In this document: piece by piece, positions 1-8,089 of the stretch
Layout of the letters: each line of letters opens with the position of its first letter
How positions within the stretch are numbered: the first letter of the stretch is position 1
Assembly: GCF_017488845.2 (NCBI RefSeq)
Contig: NZ_CP083371.1
Coordinates: 1,364,001-1,428,000, forward strand
Direction of reading: 5' to 3'
Length of the DNA: 64,000 bases
Source of the DNA: Ensifer canadensis
GTDB lineage: Bacteria > Pseudomonadota > Alphaproteobacteria > Rhizobiales > Rhizobiaceae
The notes under the pieces: model-generated
The model's input: only the letters and a program-made list of their open reading frames with translations
What the model was told of the DNA's origin: nothing
Database searches by the model: none
Made by a program: the position numbers and the translations under genes

Positions 1-203
1 CCCTCAGCTACAACGGCATGATCACCAGCACCTTCGAAATGCTCGCCGACACGCGCGCCAAGGTGGACTCGGTGATCCTCTCCATCAACGCCAAACGCGA
101 TTTCTGGCTGGCGGACGCCGATCTGATGACGGCCATCCATGGCGGCGGGGAAGAAGGCACTGCGGTCGAGACCGCCGCTCCTGCCGCAGCGGATGCGGAT
201 TGA
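1..203 (+). CDS. TolC-family outer membrane efflux protein, C-terminal end (partial)
   Basis: Only the last ~66 codons are in the window; the reading frame is open from the left edge to a TGA at 201-203. The residues resemble the C-terminal helices of a TolC/CusC-type outer membrane efflux channel ('LADTRAKVDSVILSINAKRD', then 'FWLADADLMTAIHGG') followed by an Ala/Glu-rich tail. It sits 8 nt upstream of a multicopper oxidase and a CusF-like gene, so it most likely forms the outer membrane part of a copper or silver efflux system whose other genes lie to the left. The family call rests on a short tail plus context and is moderately sure. Confidence 0.6.
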   Translation, partial: LSYNGMITSTFEMLADTRAKVDSVILSINAKRDFWLADADLMTAIHGGGEEGTAVETAAPAAADAD

Positions 204-211
204 AAGGAACG

Positions 212-1567
212 ATGACCATGTTCAACAGACGACAAATCCTCGGTGCCGGCGCGGCACTCGTTTCTACCACCGCCTGGGCGCAAACCTCGACCTCCGGCCT
301 GCCGGAGGCGGCAGGCATGGACAACGCCGCCACGCAAAAACCGCTCGTGCCGACGAGCGGGCCGGACTACAACCCGGTCGTCACGCTCAATGGCTGGACG
401 CTGCCGCACCGGATGAACAACGGCGTCAAGGAGTTTCACCTCGTCGCCGAACCGGTGGAGCGTGAGATGGCAGACGGAATGACCGCCTATCTCTGGGGCT
501 ATAACGGCCAGTCTCCCGGCCCAACGATCGAGGCAGTCGAGGGCGACCGGGTGCGCATCTTCGTCACCAACAAACTGCCGGAACACACGACGATCCATTG
601 GCACGGGATGATCCTGCCATCGGGGATGGATGGTGTCGGTGGCCTGTCGCAGCCGCATATCCCGGCCGGCAAGACGTTCGTCTACGAGTTCGACCTCGTG
701 AAGTCCGGGACCTTCATGTACCACCCGCATGCCGACGAGATGGTACAGATGGCCATGGGCATGATGGGCTTCTTCGTCATCCATCCCAAGGATCCGGCCT
801 TCATGCGGGTTGACCGCGACTTCGTCTTCCTGCTCAACGCCTATGACATCGACCCCGGCACCTATGTTCCGCGCATCATGGAGATGACGGATTTCAACAT
901 GTGGTGCTGGAACAGCCGCATCTTCCCGGACATCGATCCGCTGGTCGTTTCCAAGAACGATCGGGTGCGCGTGCGCGTCGGCAACCTCACCATAACCAAC
1001 CATCCGATCCACATGCACGGCTACGATTTCGAAGTGACCTGCACCGATGGCGGCTGGGTTCGCCCGGAGGCCCGGTGGCCGGAAGTCTCGATCGACATTC
1101 CCGTCGGCGCAATGCGCGCCTACGAGTTCGACGCTAAATACGAAGGCGATTGGGCGATCCATTGCCACAAATCGCACCACACGATGAACGCGATGGGCCA
1201 CGATATCCCGACCTTCATCGGCACCGACAAGACCCAGGTCGCGGCCAAGATCCGCAAGATCAAGCCCGACTACATGCCCATGGGCACGGCCGGGATGGCC
1301 GACATGGGCGAAATGGAAATGCCGCTTCCCGACAACACCATCCCGATGATGACAGGCTGGGGCCCGCACGGCGCATTGGAGATGGGCGGCATGTTCTCGG
1401 TGGTGAAGGTGCGCGAAGGCATCTCCGCCGGCGATTACAGCGACCCCGGCTGGTACGAAAACCCTCCGGGAACACAGGCTTGGGAATGGACCGGCGCGCT
1501 GCCGGAGACCACCCGGGCAACCGATGCCAAGACAGTGATTACGCCGCCTCCCGCAAAAAAGGGCTGA
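212..1567 (+). CDS. Tat-exported periplasmic multicopper oxidase (copper tolerance)
   Basis: This 451-residue protein should oxidise Cu(I), or another metal or organic substrate, in the periplasm. It opens with a twin-arginine signal ('FNRRQILGAGAAL'). All four copper-ligand motifs are visible: 'HWHG' (about 129-132), 'HPH' (171-173), 'HPIHMHG' (264-270) and 'HCHKSHHTMNAM' (317-328), which supplies the type 1 Cys and Met. A Met-rich stretch at about 355-395 probably gives extra copper sites. The ATG at 212 is preferred over the TTG at 200 because AAAGGA lies just before it and the TTG overlaps the upstream stop. It belongs to an operon with TolC-type, cupredoxin, CusF-like and DUF411 genes, which points to copper rather than laccase-type metabolism. 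Confidence 0.9.
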   Translation: MTMFNRRQILGAGAALVSTTAWAQTSTSGLPEAAGMDNAATQKPLVPTSGPDYNPVVTLNGWTLPHRMNNGVKEFHLVAEPVEREMADGMTAYLWGYNGQSPGPTIEAVEGDRVRIFVTNKLPEHTTIHWHGMILPSGMDGVGGLSQPHIPAGKTFVYEFDLVKSGTFMYHPHADEMVQMAMGMMGFFVIHPKDPAFMRVDRDFVFLLNAYDIDPGTYVPRIMEMTDFNMWCWNSRIFPDIDPLVVSKNDRVRVRVGNLTITNHPIHMHGYDFEVTCTDGGWVRPEARWPEVSIDIPVGAMRAYEFDAKYEGDWAIHCHKSHHTMNAMGHDIPTFIGTDKTQVAAKIRKIKPDYMPMGTAGMADMGEMEMPLPDNTIPMMTGWGPHGALEMGGMFSVVKVREGISAGDYSDPGWYENPPGTQAWEWTGALPETTRATDAKTVITPPPAKKG

Positions 1568-1605
1568 CCGCAATGACCTCTTCCAAAACAACCAAGGAAA
1601 CCAAG

Positions 1606-2091
1606 ATGAAGACGACACTTTTCGCGCTGGCGTTCCTCGCCGCTTCCTCGCTCGCCTCGCCGATGCTGGCCAGCGGCTCTCACGCCGGCGGTCATGATGT
1701 CATGTCGGTCGGCAAACCGGGCGACGCCAAGAAGGCGACCCAGACCGTACGCGTGACGATGAAGGAAACCGACGACGGCAAGATGATCTTCACGCCGGCA
1801 AGCATCAAGGTCCGCCAGGGGCAGACCGTGCGCTTCGCAATCAAGAATGTCGGCGAACTCGAACATGAGTTCGTGCTCGACGACAAGGCGCAGATCCAGG
1901 AGCACAAGGCCGCGATGGAGAAGTTTCCGGACATGGAACACGCTGATCCGAACGCCATCCGGCTCGAGCCCGGCAAATCCGGCGAGATCGTCTGGACCTT
2001 CACCAACAACGGCACGTTCCAGTTCGCCTGCCTGGTCCCCGGCCACTACGACGCCGGCATGCATGGGCCGCTCGAAGTCGTGAAGAAATAA
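1606..2091 (+). CDS. Periplasmic cupredoxin-fold copper protein
   Basis: A 161-residue secreted blue-copper-type protein with a Sec signal peptide ('MKTTLFALAFLAASSLASP'). The cupredoxin copper ligands can be placed at His87 ('ELEHEF'), Cys142, His147 and Met152 ('FACLVPGHYDAGMHG'). The ATG at 1606 is chosen because AAGGAA lies 8 nt upstream and it gives a clean signal peptide; an in-frame ATG at 1573 would add an unlikely polar leader. It probably shuttles or buffers copper beside the multicopper oxidase encoded just upstream. The exact subfamily is not clear, and CopI-like proteins are a possibility. Confidence 0.85.
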   Translation: MKTTLFALAFLAASSLASPMLASGSHAGGHDVMSVGKPGDAKKATQTVRVTMKETDDGKMIFTPASIKVRQGQTVRFAIKNVGELEHEFVLDDKAQIQEHKAAMEKFPDMEHADPNAIRLEPGKSGEIVWTFTNNGTFQFACLVPGHYDAGMHGPLEVVKK

Positions 2092-2117
2092 CTGTAACCC
2101 ACTGAAAGGATGACACT

Positions 2118-2390
2118 ATGAAAACGCTCCTCACATTGTTTGCCGCTCTCGCCATCGCCGCTTCCGCCCAAGCTGCGGAATTCACCAAGGGGACGGTCAA
2201 GAAGCTCGACGCCTCGGCCAAGAAGGTGACCATCGCCCATGAGGATCTCAAGAACCTCGACATGCCTGCGATGACCATGGTGTTCCGGGTCAAGGATGAT
2301 GCGATACTGGCCAAGCTCAAGGAAGGCACTGCGATCGAATTCGTCGCCGACCGGGTCGATGGCAAGCTCACTGTGACCGAGATCAAGTAA
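2118..2390 (+). CDS. CusF-like periplasmic copper/silver chaperone
   Basis: A 90-residue protein with a signal peptide (to about residue 20) and the small CusF OB-fold. In E. coli CusF the metal is bound by His36, Met47 and Met49, with Trp44 capping the site. The same spacing is present here as His41, Met49, Met52 and Met54 ('MPAMTM'), so the capping Trp is replaced by Met. An SD-like AAAGGA precedes the ATG. CusF proteins hand Cu(I)/Ag(I) to CusCBA-type efflux pumps; here the gene follows the cupredoxin and precedes the DUF411 gene in the same operon. Confidence 0.87.
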   Translation: MKTLLTLFAALAIAASAQAAEFTKGTVKKLDASAKKVTIAHEDLKNLDMPAMTMVFRVKDDAILAKLKEGTAIEFVADRVDGKLTVTEIK

Positions 2391-2468
2391 TCCAATGTCC
2401 AAGGCCCGGTATAACGACAATTCCGGGCCTTGGACGACGAGGCCGAACTGAAAAGAAAGGAGCGTCCG

Positions 2469-2936
2469 ATGATGGACCTCAAACGCAGACATTTCATCGC
2501 CGGTGCGATCATGGGCATGACGATGCTCACGGCCGGTGTGGCGATCGCAGCAGGCCCGATGACGATCTACAAGGATCCGCAATGCGGCTGCTGCGAACAA
2601 TGGGCGGAAGCCATGGAGGCAGCAGGCTTCAAGGTCGATATCCGCGACGAAGCCGACATGACGCCGATCAAGTCCCGGCTCGGCGTGCCGGCCGACATGG
2701 AGGGGTGCCACACCGCCGTCATCGACGGTTATGTCGTAGAAGGGCATGTGCCGCTTGAGGCCGTACAGAAGCTTGTGTCCGAAAAGCCGGACATTGCTGG
2801 CATTGCCGTGCCCGGCATGCCCGCAGGTTCGCTTGGCATGGGCAACGATCCGCAGGCGTCCTACGACGTCTACACCATCGCCAAGACCGCCGGCACTGCT
2901 GCGACCGTCTATTACGAGGTCCGGCCGGCGCAATAG
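2469..2936 (+). CDS. DUF411 metal-binding protein, Tat signal
   Basis: A 155-residue secreted DUF411 protein. Its N-terminus has a twin-arginine-like signal ('KRRHFIAGAIMG'), followed by a thioredoxin-like start with a 'CGCC' motif in 'DPQCGCCEQW' and a conserved 'GCHTAVIDGYVVEGHVP' segment. DUF411 proteins are commonly found in copper-resistance operons and are thought to bind copper; the biochemical role is not settled. The ATG at 2469 is favoured over the upstream in-frame start at 2430 because AAAGGAG sits 6 nt before it. It is the last gene of the copper operon; the next gene is convergent. Confidence 0.87.
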   Translation: MMDLKRRHFIAGAIMGMTMLTAGVAIAAGPMTIYKDPQCGCCEQWAEAMEAAGFKVDIRDEADMTPIKSRLGVPADMEGCHTAVIDGYVVEGHVPLEAVQKLVSEKPDIAGIAVPGMPAGSLGMGNDPQASYDVYTIAKTAGTAATVYYEVRPAQ

Positions 2937-2962
2937 CGCGGGCACTTTATCGGCGATAAGGC

Positions 2963-3643
2963 TCAGGCGGCGCGCCAGGCGCCGTCTTCCCCTCGGGCCA
3001 GCAACGGCGTGCGGAACACACCGACCACGCACTCCGGCCAACGCGGCGCAAGATCGGCCAGAGGCTGTCGCCAACGCTCGGTCTGCAGCATGGCTGCACC
3101 GATTGCGATCGGCTCGACGCCGCAAGTCTCCATCAGCGTCAAGCCGGCAACGATCGACGTGCCGCTGGAGATGACGTCGTCGACGAGCACAACGCGCTTG
3201 CCCTCAAGCAGCGGCAGCATGCGCGGATCGACGTAGAGCCGTTTCTTCTGGTCGGGCGTGGTGATCGACGACAGCGGCACAGAGAGATCGTCGACATACC
3301 AGAATTTGCGCGACGTTCCGAGCGGCACGTAACGGGCATGGCCGAGCTTGCGGGCGACGGCAGCTGCCAGGGTCAGCCCCAGCGTCGGCAGACCGGCGAT
3401 GACATCCGGTTTTAACGGCGCGAGCCTGGTGGCCAGTTCCGTTGCCAGCGCTTCTTCGACCGCAAAACTCGCCTGGTTGATGATCAGCGAGGCCAGCGCG
3501 TGTTTGCCATCGGAGAGCTGCCGGATCGGCAACAGGATCTGGCGACCGTCTTCGAGAGTTGCCGGGAAGAAATCCCGATAACCGCTTCCAGTATCGAAAC
3601 TTTTCGGCGGGAACACATCCTGCCAGAATTCATGCGGCTGCAT
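2963..3643 (-). CDS. Phosphoribosyltransferase (purine/orotate type)
   Basis: A 226-residue PRTase-fold enzyme that should join a nucleobase to PRPP. The PRPP-binding loop is plain: 'VVLVDDVISSGTS', with the two acidic residues and the Gly-Thr turn. The start is set at 3643 ('MQPHEFW') because AGAGGA lies about 7 nt upstream; a longer start at 3706 lacks this. The gene lies near a nucleoside hydrolase and an adenine deaminase, which would release adenine and hypoxanthine, so purine salvage is a fair guess. The base is not determined by the sequence alone. It is transcribed divergently from the M20 amidohydrolase across 193 nt. Confidence 0.85.
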   Translation of the reverse strand: MQPHEFWQDVFPPKSFDTGSGYRDFFPATLEDGRQILLPIRQLSDGKHALASLIINQASFAVEEALATELATRLAPLKPDVIAGLPTLGLTLAAAVARKLGHARYVPLGTSRKFWYVDDLSVPLSSITTPDQKKRLYVDPRMLPLLEGKRVVLVDDVISSGTSIVAGLTLMETCGVEPIAIGAAMLQTERWRQPLADLAPRWPECVVGVFRTPLLARGEDGAWRAA

Positions 3644-3836
3644 CGGTACTGTCCTCTTCTGCGCCACCAAGGCTTCGAACGAAAGGCGATGAAAACGCCG
3701 GCGCACTGTTCTGGTTCCGGCGGTTTTCGTCTATACCGTTTACCACTTCGATCAAACCGAAAGGGCGCCCCGGCAGACGCAAATCTGGGGAATTCGACGG
3801 CCCTTCTCCGACAGACATGCAAGGAACTGCCAGACA

Positions 3837-5018
3837 ATGCGCGTGCCAGATGGGATCACCAACGATCTGCCCTTCCTCACCGAATTCCGTCGTGATCTCC
3901 ACGCCCATCCGGAGCTTGGCTTCGAGGAGGTTCGCACAAGCGATCTGGTCGCGAAACTGCTTGAAGAAGCCGGGCTTAAAATCCACCGTGGCCTTGGAAA
4001 AACCGGCGTCGTCGGCACGCTGCAAATCGGCAACGGCACCCGCTCGATCGGCCTGCGCGCCGACATGGATGCGCTTGCCATGCCGGAACTTGCCGACCGG
4101 CCGTACAAATCGAAGGAAGCCGGCAAGATGCATGCCTGCGGCCATGACGGCCACACCGCCATGCTGCTTGGCGCCGCCCGCCATCTCGCCAGGACGCGCA
4201 ATTTTTCCGGCACGGTGCATTTCATCTTCCAGCCGGCCGAAGAAGGTCGTGGCGGTGCCAAGCGCATGGTCGAGGATGGCCTCTTCCGGCTCTTCCCCTG
4301 CGACGCGGTTTACGGCCTGCACAACATGCCTGGCCTTGCCCCCGACGAGATGGCCGTCGTCGCCGGGCCGCAGCTCGCCTCGTCCGACAGCTGGCGGTTG
4401 ACTTTCCGCGGCGTCGGCACCCACGGCGCCAAGCCGCATCTCGGCCGCGACCCGGTGACGGCAGCCGGCACGTTCCTCGCCTCACTGCAATCGATCGTCG
4501 GCCGCGTCGTCGATCCGCTACAGCCGGCCGTCGTCAGCGCCTGCTCCGTTCGCGCCGGCGACCCGAAGGCGCTCAACGTCATTCCCGATACGGTCGAGAT
4601 CGGCGGCACGGCGCGCGCCTACACGCCTCATGTTCGCGATCAGCTCGAGGAAGAGATCGGCCGGCTGGCGCGCGGTACGGCCGAGATGTATGGCATCAAG
4701 GTCGACTACGCGTTCGAGCGTCGCATTCCGCCCGTGGTCAATGACGCCGGCGCCAGCGAACGCGCCCTTTCGGCAGCCCGTGCCGTCTTCGGCGAAAAGA
4801 CCCGCACGCAGTTTCCGCCATCGACCGCCGGCGACGACTTCGCCTTCTTTGGTCTCGAAGCTCCCGGCTGCTACGTCTGGCTCGGCAACGGACCCGCCGT
4901 CGACGGCGCACTGCACCACAACACGGCCTATGACTTCAACGACGACGCGATTGGTCCGGGCACCACCTTCTGGACGACATTGGTGGAACAGGAACTGAGT
5001 GCTTCGGCCGGCCTCTGA
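3837..5018 (+). CDS. M20-family amidohydrolase (hippurate hydrolase/IAA-amino-acid hydrolase type)
   Basis: A 393-residue zinc- or manganese-dependent amidohydrolase that cleaves N-acyl or amide bonds of amino acids. Recognisable M20D features are 'DLHAHPELGFEE' near the start, 'RADMDALAMPE', the metal site 'HACGHDGHTAML' (about 101-112), the catalytic 'FQPAEEGRGGA' and a C-terminal 'HHNTAYDFND'. The length is normal for the family. It stands alone on the + strand between the phosphoribosyltransferase and the adenine deaminase operon. The substrate is unknown; N-acyl amino acids or conjugated aromatic acids are typical. Confidence 0.92.
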   Translation: MRVPDGITNDLPFLTEFRRDLHAHPELGFEEVRTSDLVAKLLEEAGLKIHRGLGKTGVVGTLQIGNGTRSIGLRADMDALAMPELADRPYKSKEAGKMHACGHDGHTAMLLGAARHLARTRNFSGTVHFIFQPAEEGRGGAKRMVEDGLFRLFPCDAVYGLHNMPGLAPDEMAVVAGPQLASSDSWRLTFRGVGTHGAKPHLGRDPVTAAGTFLASLQSIVGRVVDPLQPAVVSACSVRAGDPKALNVIPDTVEIGGTARAYTPHVRDQLEEEIGRLARGTAEMYGIKVDYAFERRIPPVVNDAGASERALSAARAVFGEKTRTQFPPSTAGDDFAFFGLEAPGCYVWLGNGPAVDGALHHNTAYDFNDDAIGPGTTFWTTLVEQELSASAGL

Positions 5019-5381
5019 ACATGTATCGCCGTCGCTCAGAATGTCCGCTGCTCCGAAACGTCGCGCCCCTTCGGTAGAGGCCGGTGGTTGCCGAAGGGAT
5101 CAGCGGGGCGTCAATCGACGCCTGAGCATGATGACAAAGCTTGAGAATGCCTGGTTGACGAAAGGCTCGCTCAGTTCTGCCTCATTCCTGCCCCGTGCCG
5201 GAATCCAGCGAGCTGACGTCCGTCAGGTCAAAAGACCGTTCAGCCCAAGGACTTGGGCTGGCCAGATTCCTGTGACAGGCACAGGAATGAAGGAGAATTT
5301 GGCTAACGCCGAGCCTTCCTTACTCCTCGTACTGACGTTGTCAGCAGTCTGAGGGCGACAATCGTCGCCGTGCTTGATGCC
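5019..5381. other. Intergenic region between convergent genes, no gene seen
   Basis: 363 nt separate the amidohydrolase stop from the adenine deaminase stop. Short open frames here show no family signal. The region holds a 107-bp palindromic element (listed separately) and an 8-bp inverted repeat CCCTTCGG/CCGAAGGG near 5069-5100 that could end transcription of the amidohydrolase gene. Confidence 0.6.
5183..5289. repeat. 107-bp palindromic intergenic element with nested hairpins
   Basis: The outer arms CATTCCTG (5183-5190) and CAGGAATG (5282-5289) pair, and the pairing continues inwards with mismatches. Within it are three compact hairpins: CTGAC/GTCAG near 5213-5226, CAGCCCAAG-GA-CTTGGGCTG (5241-5260, 9-bp perfect stem) and ATTCCTGTG-N5-CACAGGAAT (5266-5288, 9-bp perfect stem). 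The layout matches palindromic intergenic repeats that I recall as common in rhizobial genomes, but I cannot confirm its copy number; only one copy is visible here. Lying between convergent genes, it may also act as a two-way terminator. Confidence 0.6.
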
Positions 5382-7163
5382 TCAGAGGACTTCGAGCACC
5401 GGATTTTCGAGAAGCTTTCCGGTTAGCACATCGGCGATGCCGCGATCGGTCTGGTGCGGCCCTGCATTGCAGGCAAGCGTTGCCCCGAAGCAGGCCTTGA
5501 AGACGAGGTAAGGCGGCTGCCAATCGACGATCCGCCCGACAGCATCGCGCAGGGCGGCAAAGCCGGCAGACACATCGGCCAACGGTGCATCGGAGACGAG
5601 GCCGCAGAGCGGCAACGGCAGGACCGCGTCGATCTTGCCCGCCGATGCGACAGCCATGCCGCCACCGGCGGCGATGACGGCATTGGCCGCCTCCATGATG
5701 TCGCGGGCATTGCCGCCGAAGACTGTCAGGTTGTGGCTGTCGTGTGAAACGGTGGTCGCGAATGCACCGCGCCACTCTCCCCAACCGGTAAGCAGGCCGA
5801 CGCGCGGCTTGCTGTCGGCGCGGCCGTGGCGATGAGCGACGGCGATCAACGTTGCGCCTTGCGGCGGAACGACGAAGCCATTCTCGACCGCGGCCAGAAC
5901 CTCGCCCCACTGCGTGAAGCGCGGGCGATCGACCGTAGCGACCCTCACCTTTGAACCGGTCGACGCAATGGCGAAATCGGTCTCGCTCAATGGCTCGATT
6001 TTCATGGTGCCGGCAAGCGCTTCTACATTGGTCCTCGGCAGGGCATCGATCATCCGTCCGGCAACGGCGACCTGTTTGCCGCCGGCGATCACGGCACGGG
6101 CCGCGAGATCGGTAAGATCCTCGAAGATCACGATATCGGCGCGCCGTCCGGGGGCGATGAGGCCGAGGTCGGCACGGCCGAGGCGGGTCGCGGCGTTCAG
6201 CGTCGCGGCGCGAAGCGCCCATTCGGGCCTTAGGCCATAGCGCACGAGCCGCCGCACGACGTCGTCGAGCCCACCCGAGCGATCGAGATCATCAGGAAAG
6301 ACATCGTCAGTGCAAAGCGTCACGGTTTGCGGCAGATGGCCGAGTGTATTCAGCGCCTCGACGAACTCGGGCAATAGGTGATCGTGCGAGCCGCGCAGTT
6401 CGATCGAGAGCCCGGCGCGAAGCTTGGCCATCAGGTCGTCCGAAGAAACCAGTTCGTGGTCCGAGCTGACGCCCGCGGTCACGAATGCCTGCAGGTCCGC
6501 ACCGGCAAGGCCGCGCGCGTGGCCGTTGACCGGCTTGCCCGCGGCAAGCCCTGCCTGGACGATTGCGTGCATGCGCGGATCGCCATCGATAACGCCGCGC
6601 ATGTTCATCATCTCGGCGATGCCGCCGATCTCGGGCCAGGAAAGCATCGTGGCGATGGCATCGGCATCGAAGTCGGCGCCCGCCAATTCCAGGCCAGGCG
6701 CTGATGGCACGCTGGAAGGCGCCAGCAGAACGCAGCGCAACGGCAGGTCCACGATGGCGTCTGCAGCCCAGCGAACGCCGGCCATGCCGCAGACATTGCC
6801 GAATTCGTGCGGGTCCCAGACTACGGTCGTGACGCCGCGCGGCAGCACCGCATTGGCATAGGTTGCGGGCGTGACCATCGAGCTTTCGACATGCATGTGC
6901 GTGTCGATCAGGCCCGGCAACAGGAAGGCGCCGGAGGCATCGACCATCGAGGCGGCGTCGCTGCGGCTACCGGGGGCATGCACGCTGGCGATCAGCGGAC
7001 CGACAAGGCCCACATCGGCAGCGCGCCTTTCACCGGTGACCATGTCGACGACGACGCCGCCGGTGATGAGCATATCGAATGCGTCCGCACCCCGTGCCGC
7101 GGCAACCGCGCGCGTGCGCAGCGCCGGATCCATCAGGTCCATCGGTTCCTGCAGACGCGTCAC
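5382..7163 (-). CDS. ade: Adenine deaminase
   Basis: A 593-residue amidohydrolase-superfamily enzyme that deaminates adenine to hypoxanthine in the cytoplasm. The metal site is seen in 'GLIDTHMHVESSM', a later 'NGHARGL', and the 'SSDHELVSSDDL' segment; the family's C-terminal domain is present and the length is normal. Translation probably begins at GTG 7163, which overlaps the nucleoside hydrolase stop in a GTGA arrangement, with AAGGAA upstream. As the last gene of the LacI/ABC/nucleoside hydrolase run, it would process adenine freed from imported nucleosides. Confidence 0.92.
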   Translation of the reverse strand: MTRLQEPMDLMDPALRTRAVAAARGADAFDMLITGGVVVDMVTGERRAADVGLVGPLIASVHAPGSRSDAASMVDASGAFLLPGLIDTHMHVESSMVTPATYANAVLPRGVTTVVWDPHEFGNVCGMAGVRWAADAIVDLPLRCVLLAPSSVPSAPGLELAGADFDADAIATMLSWPEIGGIAEMMNMRGVIDGDPRMHAIVQAGLAAGKPVNGHARGLAGADLQAFVTAGVSSDHELVSSDDLMAKLRAGLSIELRGSHDHLLPEFVEALNTLGHLPQTVTLCTDDVFPDDLDRSGGLDDVVRRLVRYGLRPEWALRAATLNAATRLGRADLGLIAPGRRADIVIFEDLTDLAARAVIAGGKQVAVAGRMIDALPRTNVEALAGTMKIEPLSETDFAIASTGSKVRVATVDRPRFTQWGEVLAAVENGFVVPPQGATLIAVAHRHGRADSKPRVGLLTGWGEWRGAFATTVSHDSHNLTVFGGNARDIMEAANAVIAAGGGMAVASAGKIDAVLPLPLCGLVSDAPLADVSAGFAALRDAVGRIVDWQPPYLVFKACFGATLACNAGPHQTDRGIADVLTGKLLENPVLEVL

Positions 7164-8083
7164 TTGGCGGCTTCCTTCATCAGGGCGCCGAGGATTTGCG
7201 CGCGCGCCGTTTCCGCATGCACGTCAGTCGCATACTCGGCATTGAAGGCTGCGTGGCTTTCACGCATCTCGACCACGGTGCGCCCACGCGTCAGCGAGCC
7301 TGCAAGCTCCGCATCGATGCGCGCCTTGCGGAAGGAAATCGCCCCCGGATTGACGAATGCAACCGCAGCGGTCGGATCGTAGATCGCCATGCCCGGCCGG
7401 CCGCGGCTGGTACCAATGGACACATAGCCGGACAGCAGATCGGCGATCAGCGTGGCATTGACACCGCCCGTGGCACGAATGGGTGCAATATCATCGGGAT
7501 AGGCGAAGACCTTGCGGCAAAGGTCGAGGTCGACCATGCGCAGCGGCAATTCGTGCGCCAGCACGATCGCCAGTGCTTCCGGGTCGGCGAAAGCGTTGAA
7601 CTCGGCGGAGGCCGTATGGTTGCCGCTGGTCACGCCACCGCCCATCCAGGTCAGGTCGGTGATCTTCGCGGCCAGATCCGGGCGGGCAAGGCAGAGCGCG
7701 GCAAGGTTGGTCAGCGGCCCGAGCGCCAGGATACGACGCGGTTCCTCGGCTTCCTCCAACCAGCGGCAGAGCGCGGCGAAGGCGTCGCTCGTCGGCAGCG
7801 GCGGGGCCGCCGGAAGCGTCAGGCCGACGGTCGGCATGCCGGTTTGCCCGAGGATCCGCTCCGCGGTTTCGAGCTTGCCGAGCACCGGCAAGGCGCGGCC
7901 CTCATGGATGGGAAACGACCAGCCGAATGCCATCGCCGCACTCGCTGCATTGCGCTTGACCTGCTCGAGCGGCGTGTTGCCGAACACGAGCGAGATGCCG
8001 TCAATCGTTTCATTGGCATGAAGAACGACGAGCACCGCAGCGATGTCGTCGAAACCCATATCCGTATCGATCCAGATGCCCAT
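7160..8083 (-). CDS. Inosine/uridine-preferring nucleoside hydrolase
   Basis: A 307-residue IUNH-family enzyme that splits ribonucleosides into ribose and free base. The N-terminal calcium/ribose site is intact ('DTDMGFDDIAAV'), and 'MGGGVTSGNHTASAEFNAF' matches the family's second conserved block. Family length is about 310. It starts 6 nt after the ABC ATPase stop and overlaps adenine deaminase by 4 nt, so the two are almost certainly co-translated. This places purine nucleosides, probably adenosine among others, as the likely substrates of the linked importer. Confidence 0.93.
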   Translation of the reverse strand: MGIWIDTDMGFDDIAAVLVVLHANETIDGISLVFGNTPLEQVKRNAASAAMAFGWSFPIHEGRALPVLGKLETAERILGQTGMPTVGLTLPAAPPLPTSDAFAALCRWLEEAEEPRRILALGPLTNLAALCLARPDLAAKITDLTWMGGGVTSGNHTASAEFNAFADPEALAIVLAHELPLRMVDLDLCRKVFAYPDDIAPIRATGGVNATLIADLLSGYVSIGTSRGRPGMAIYDPTAAVAFVNPGAISFRKARIDAELAGSLTRGRTVVEMRESHAAFNAEYATDVHAETARAQILGALMKEAAK

Positions 8084-8089
8084 AGTTGG

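Noticed and set aside
8..1618. Long - strand open frame (536 codons) opposite the multicopper oxidase
   Set aside because: It is antisense to a gene with all copper motifs intact. Its His/Arg/Asp-rich composition is the usual shadow of GC-rich coding DNA, with no domain signal.
2046..3125. 359-codon - strand frame across CusF-like and DUF411 genes
   Set aside because: It crosses two well-supported + strand genes and the convergent PRTase end; its residue pattern is a reading-frame shadow.
4999..5352. 117-codon frame in the gap after the amidohydrolase
   Set aside because: It runs through the 107-bp palindrome and has no SD, no hydrophobic segment and no family pattern.
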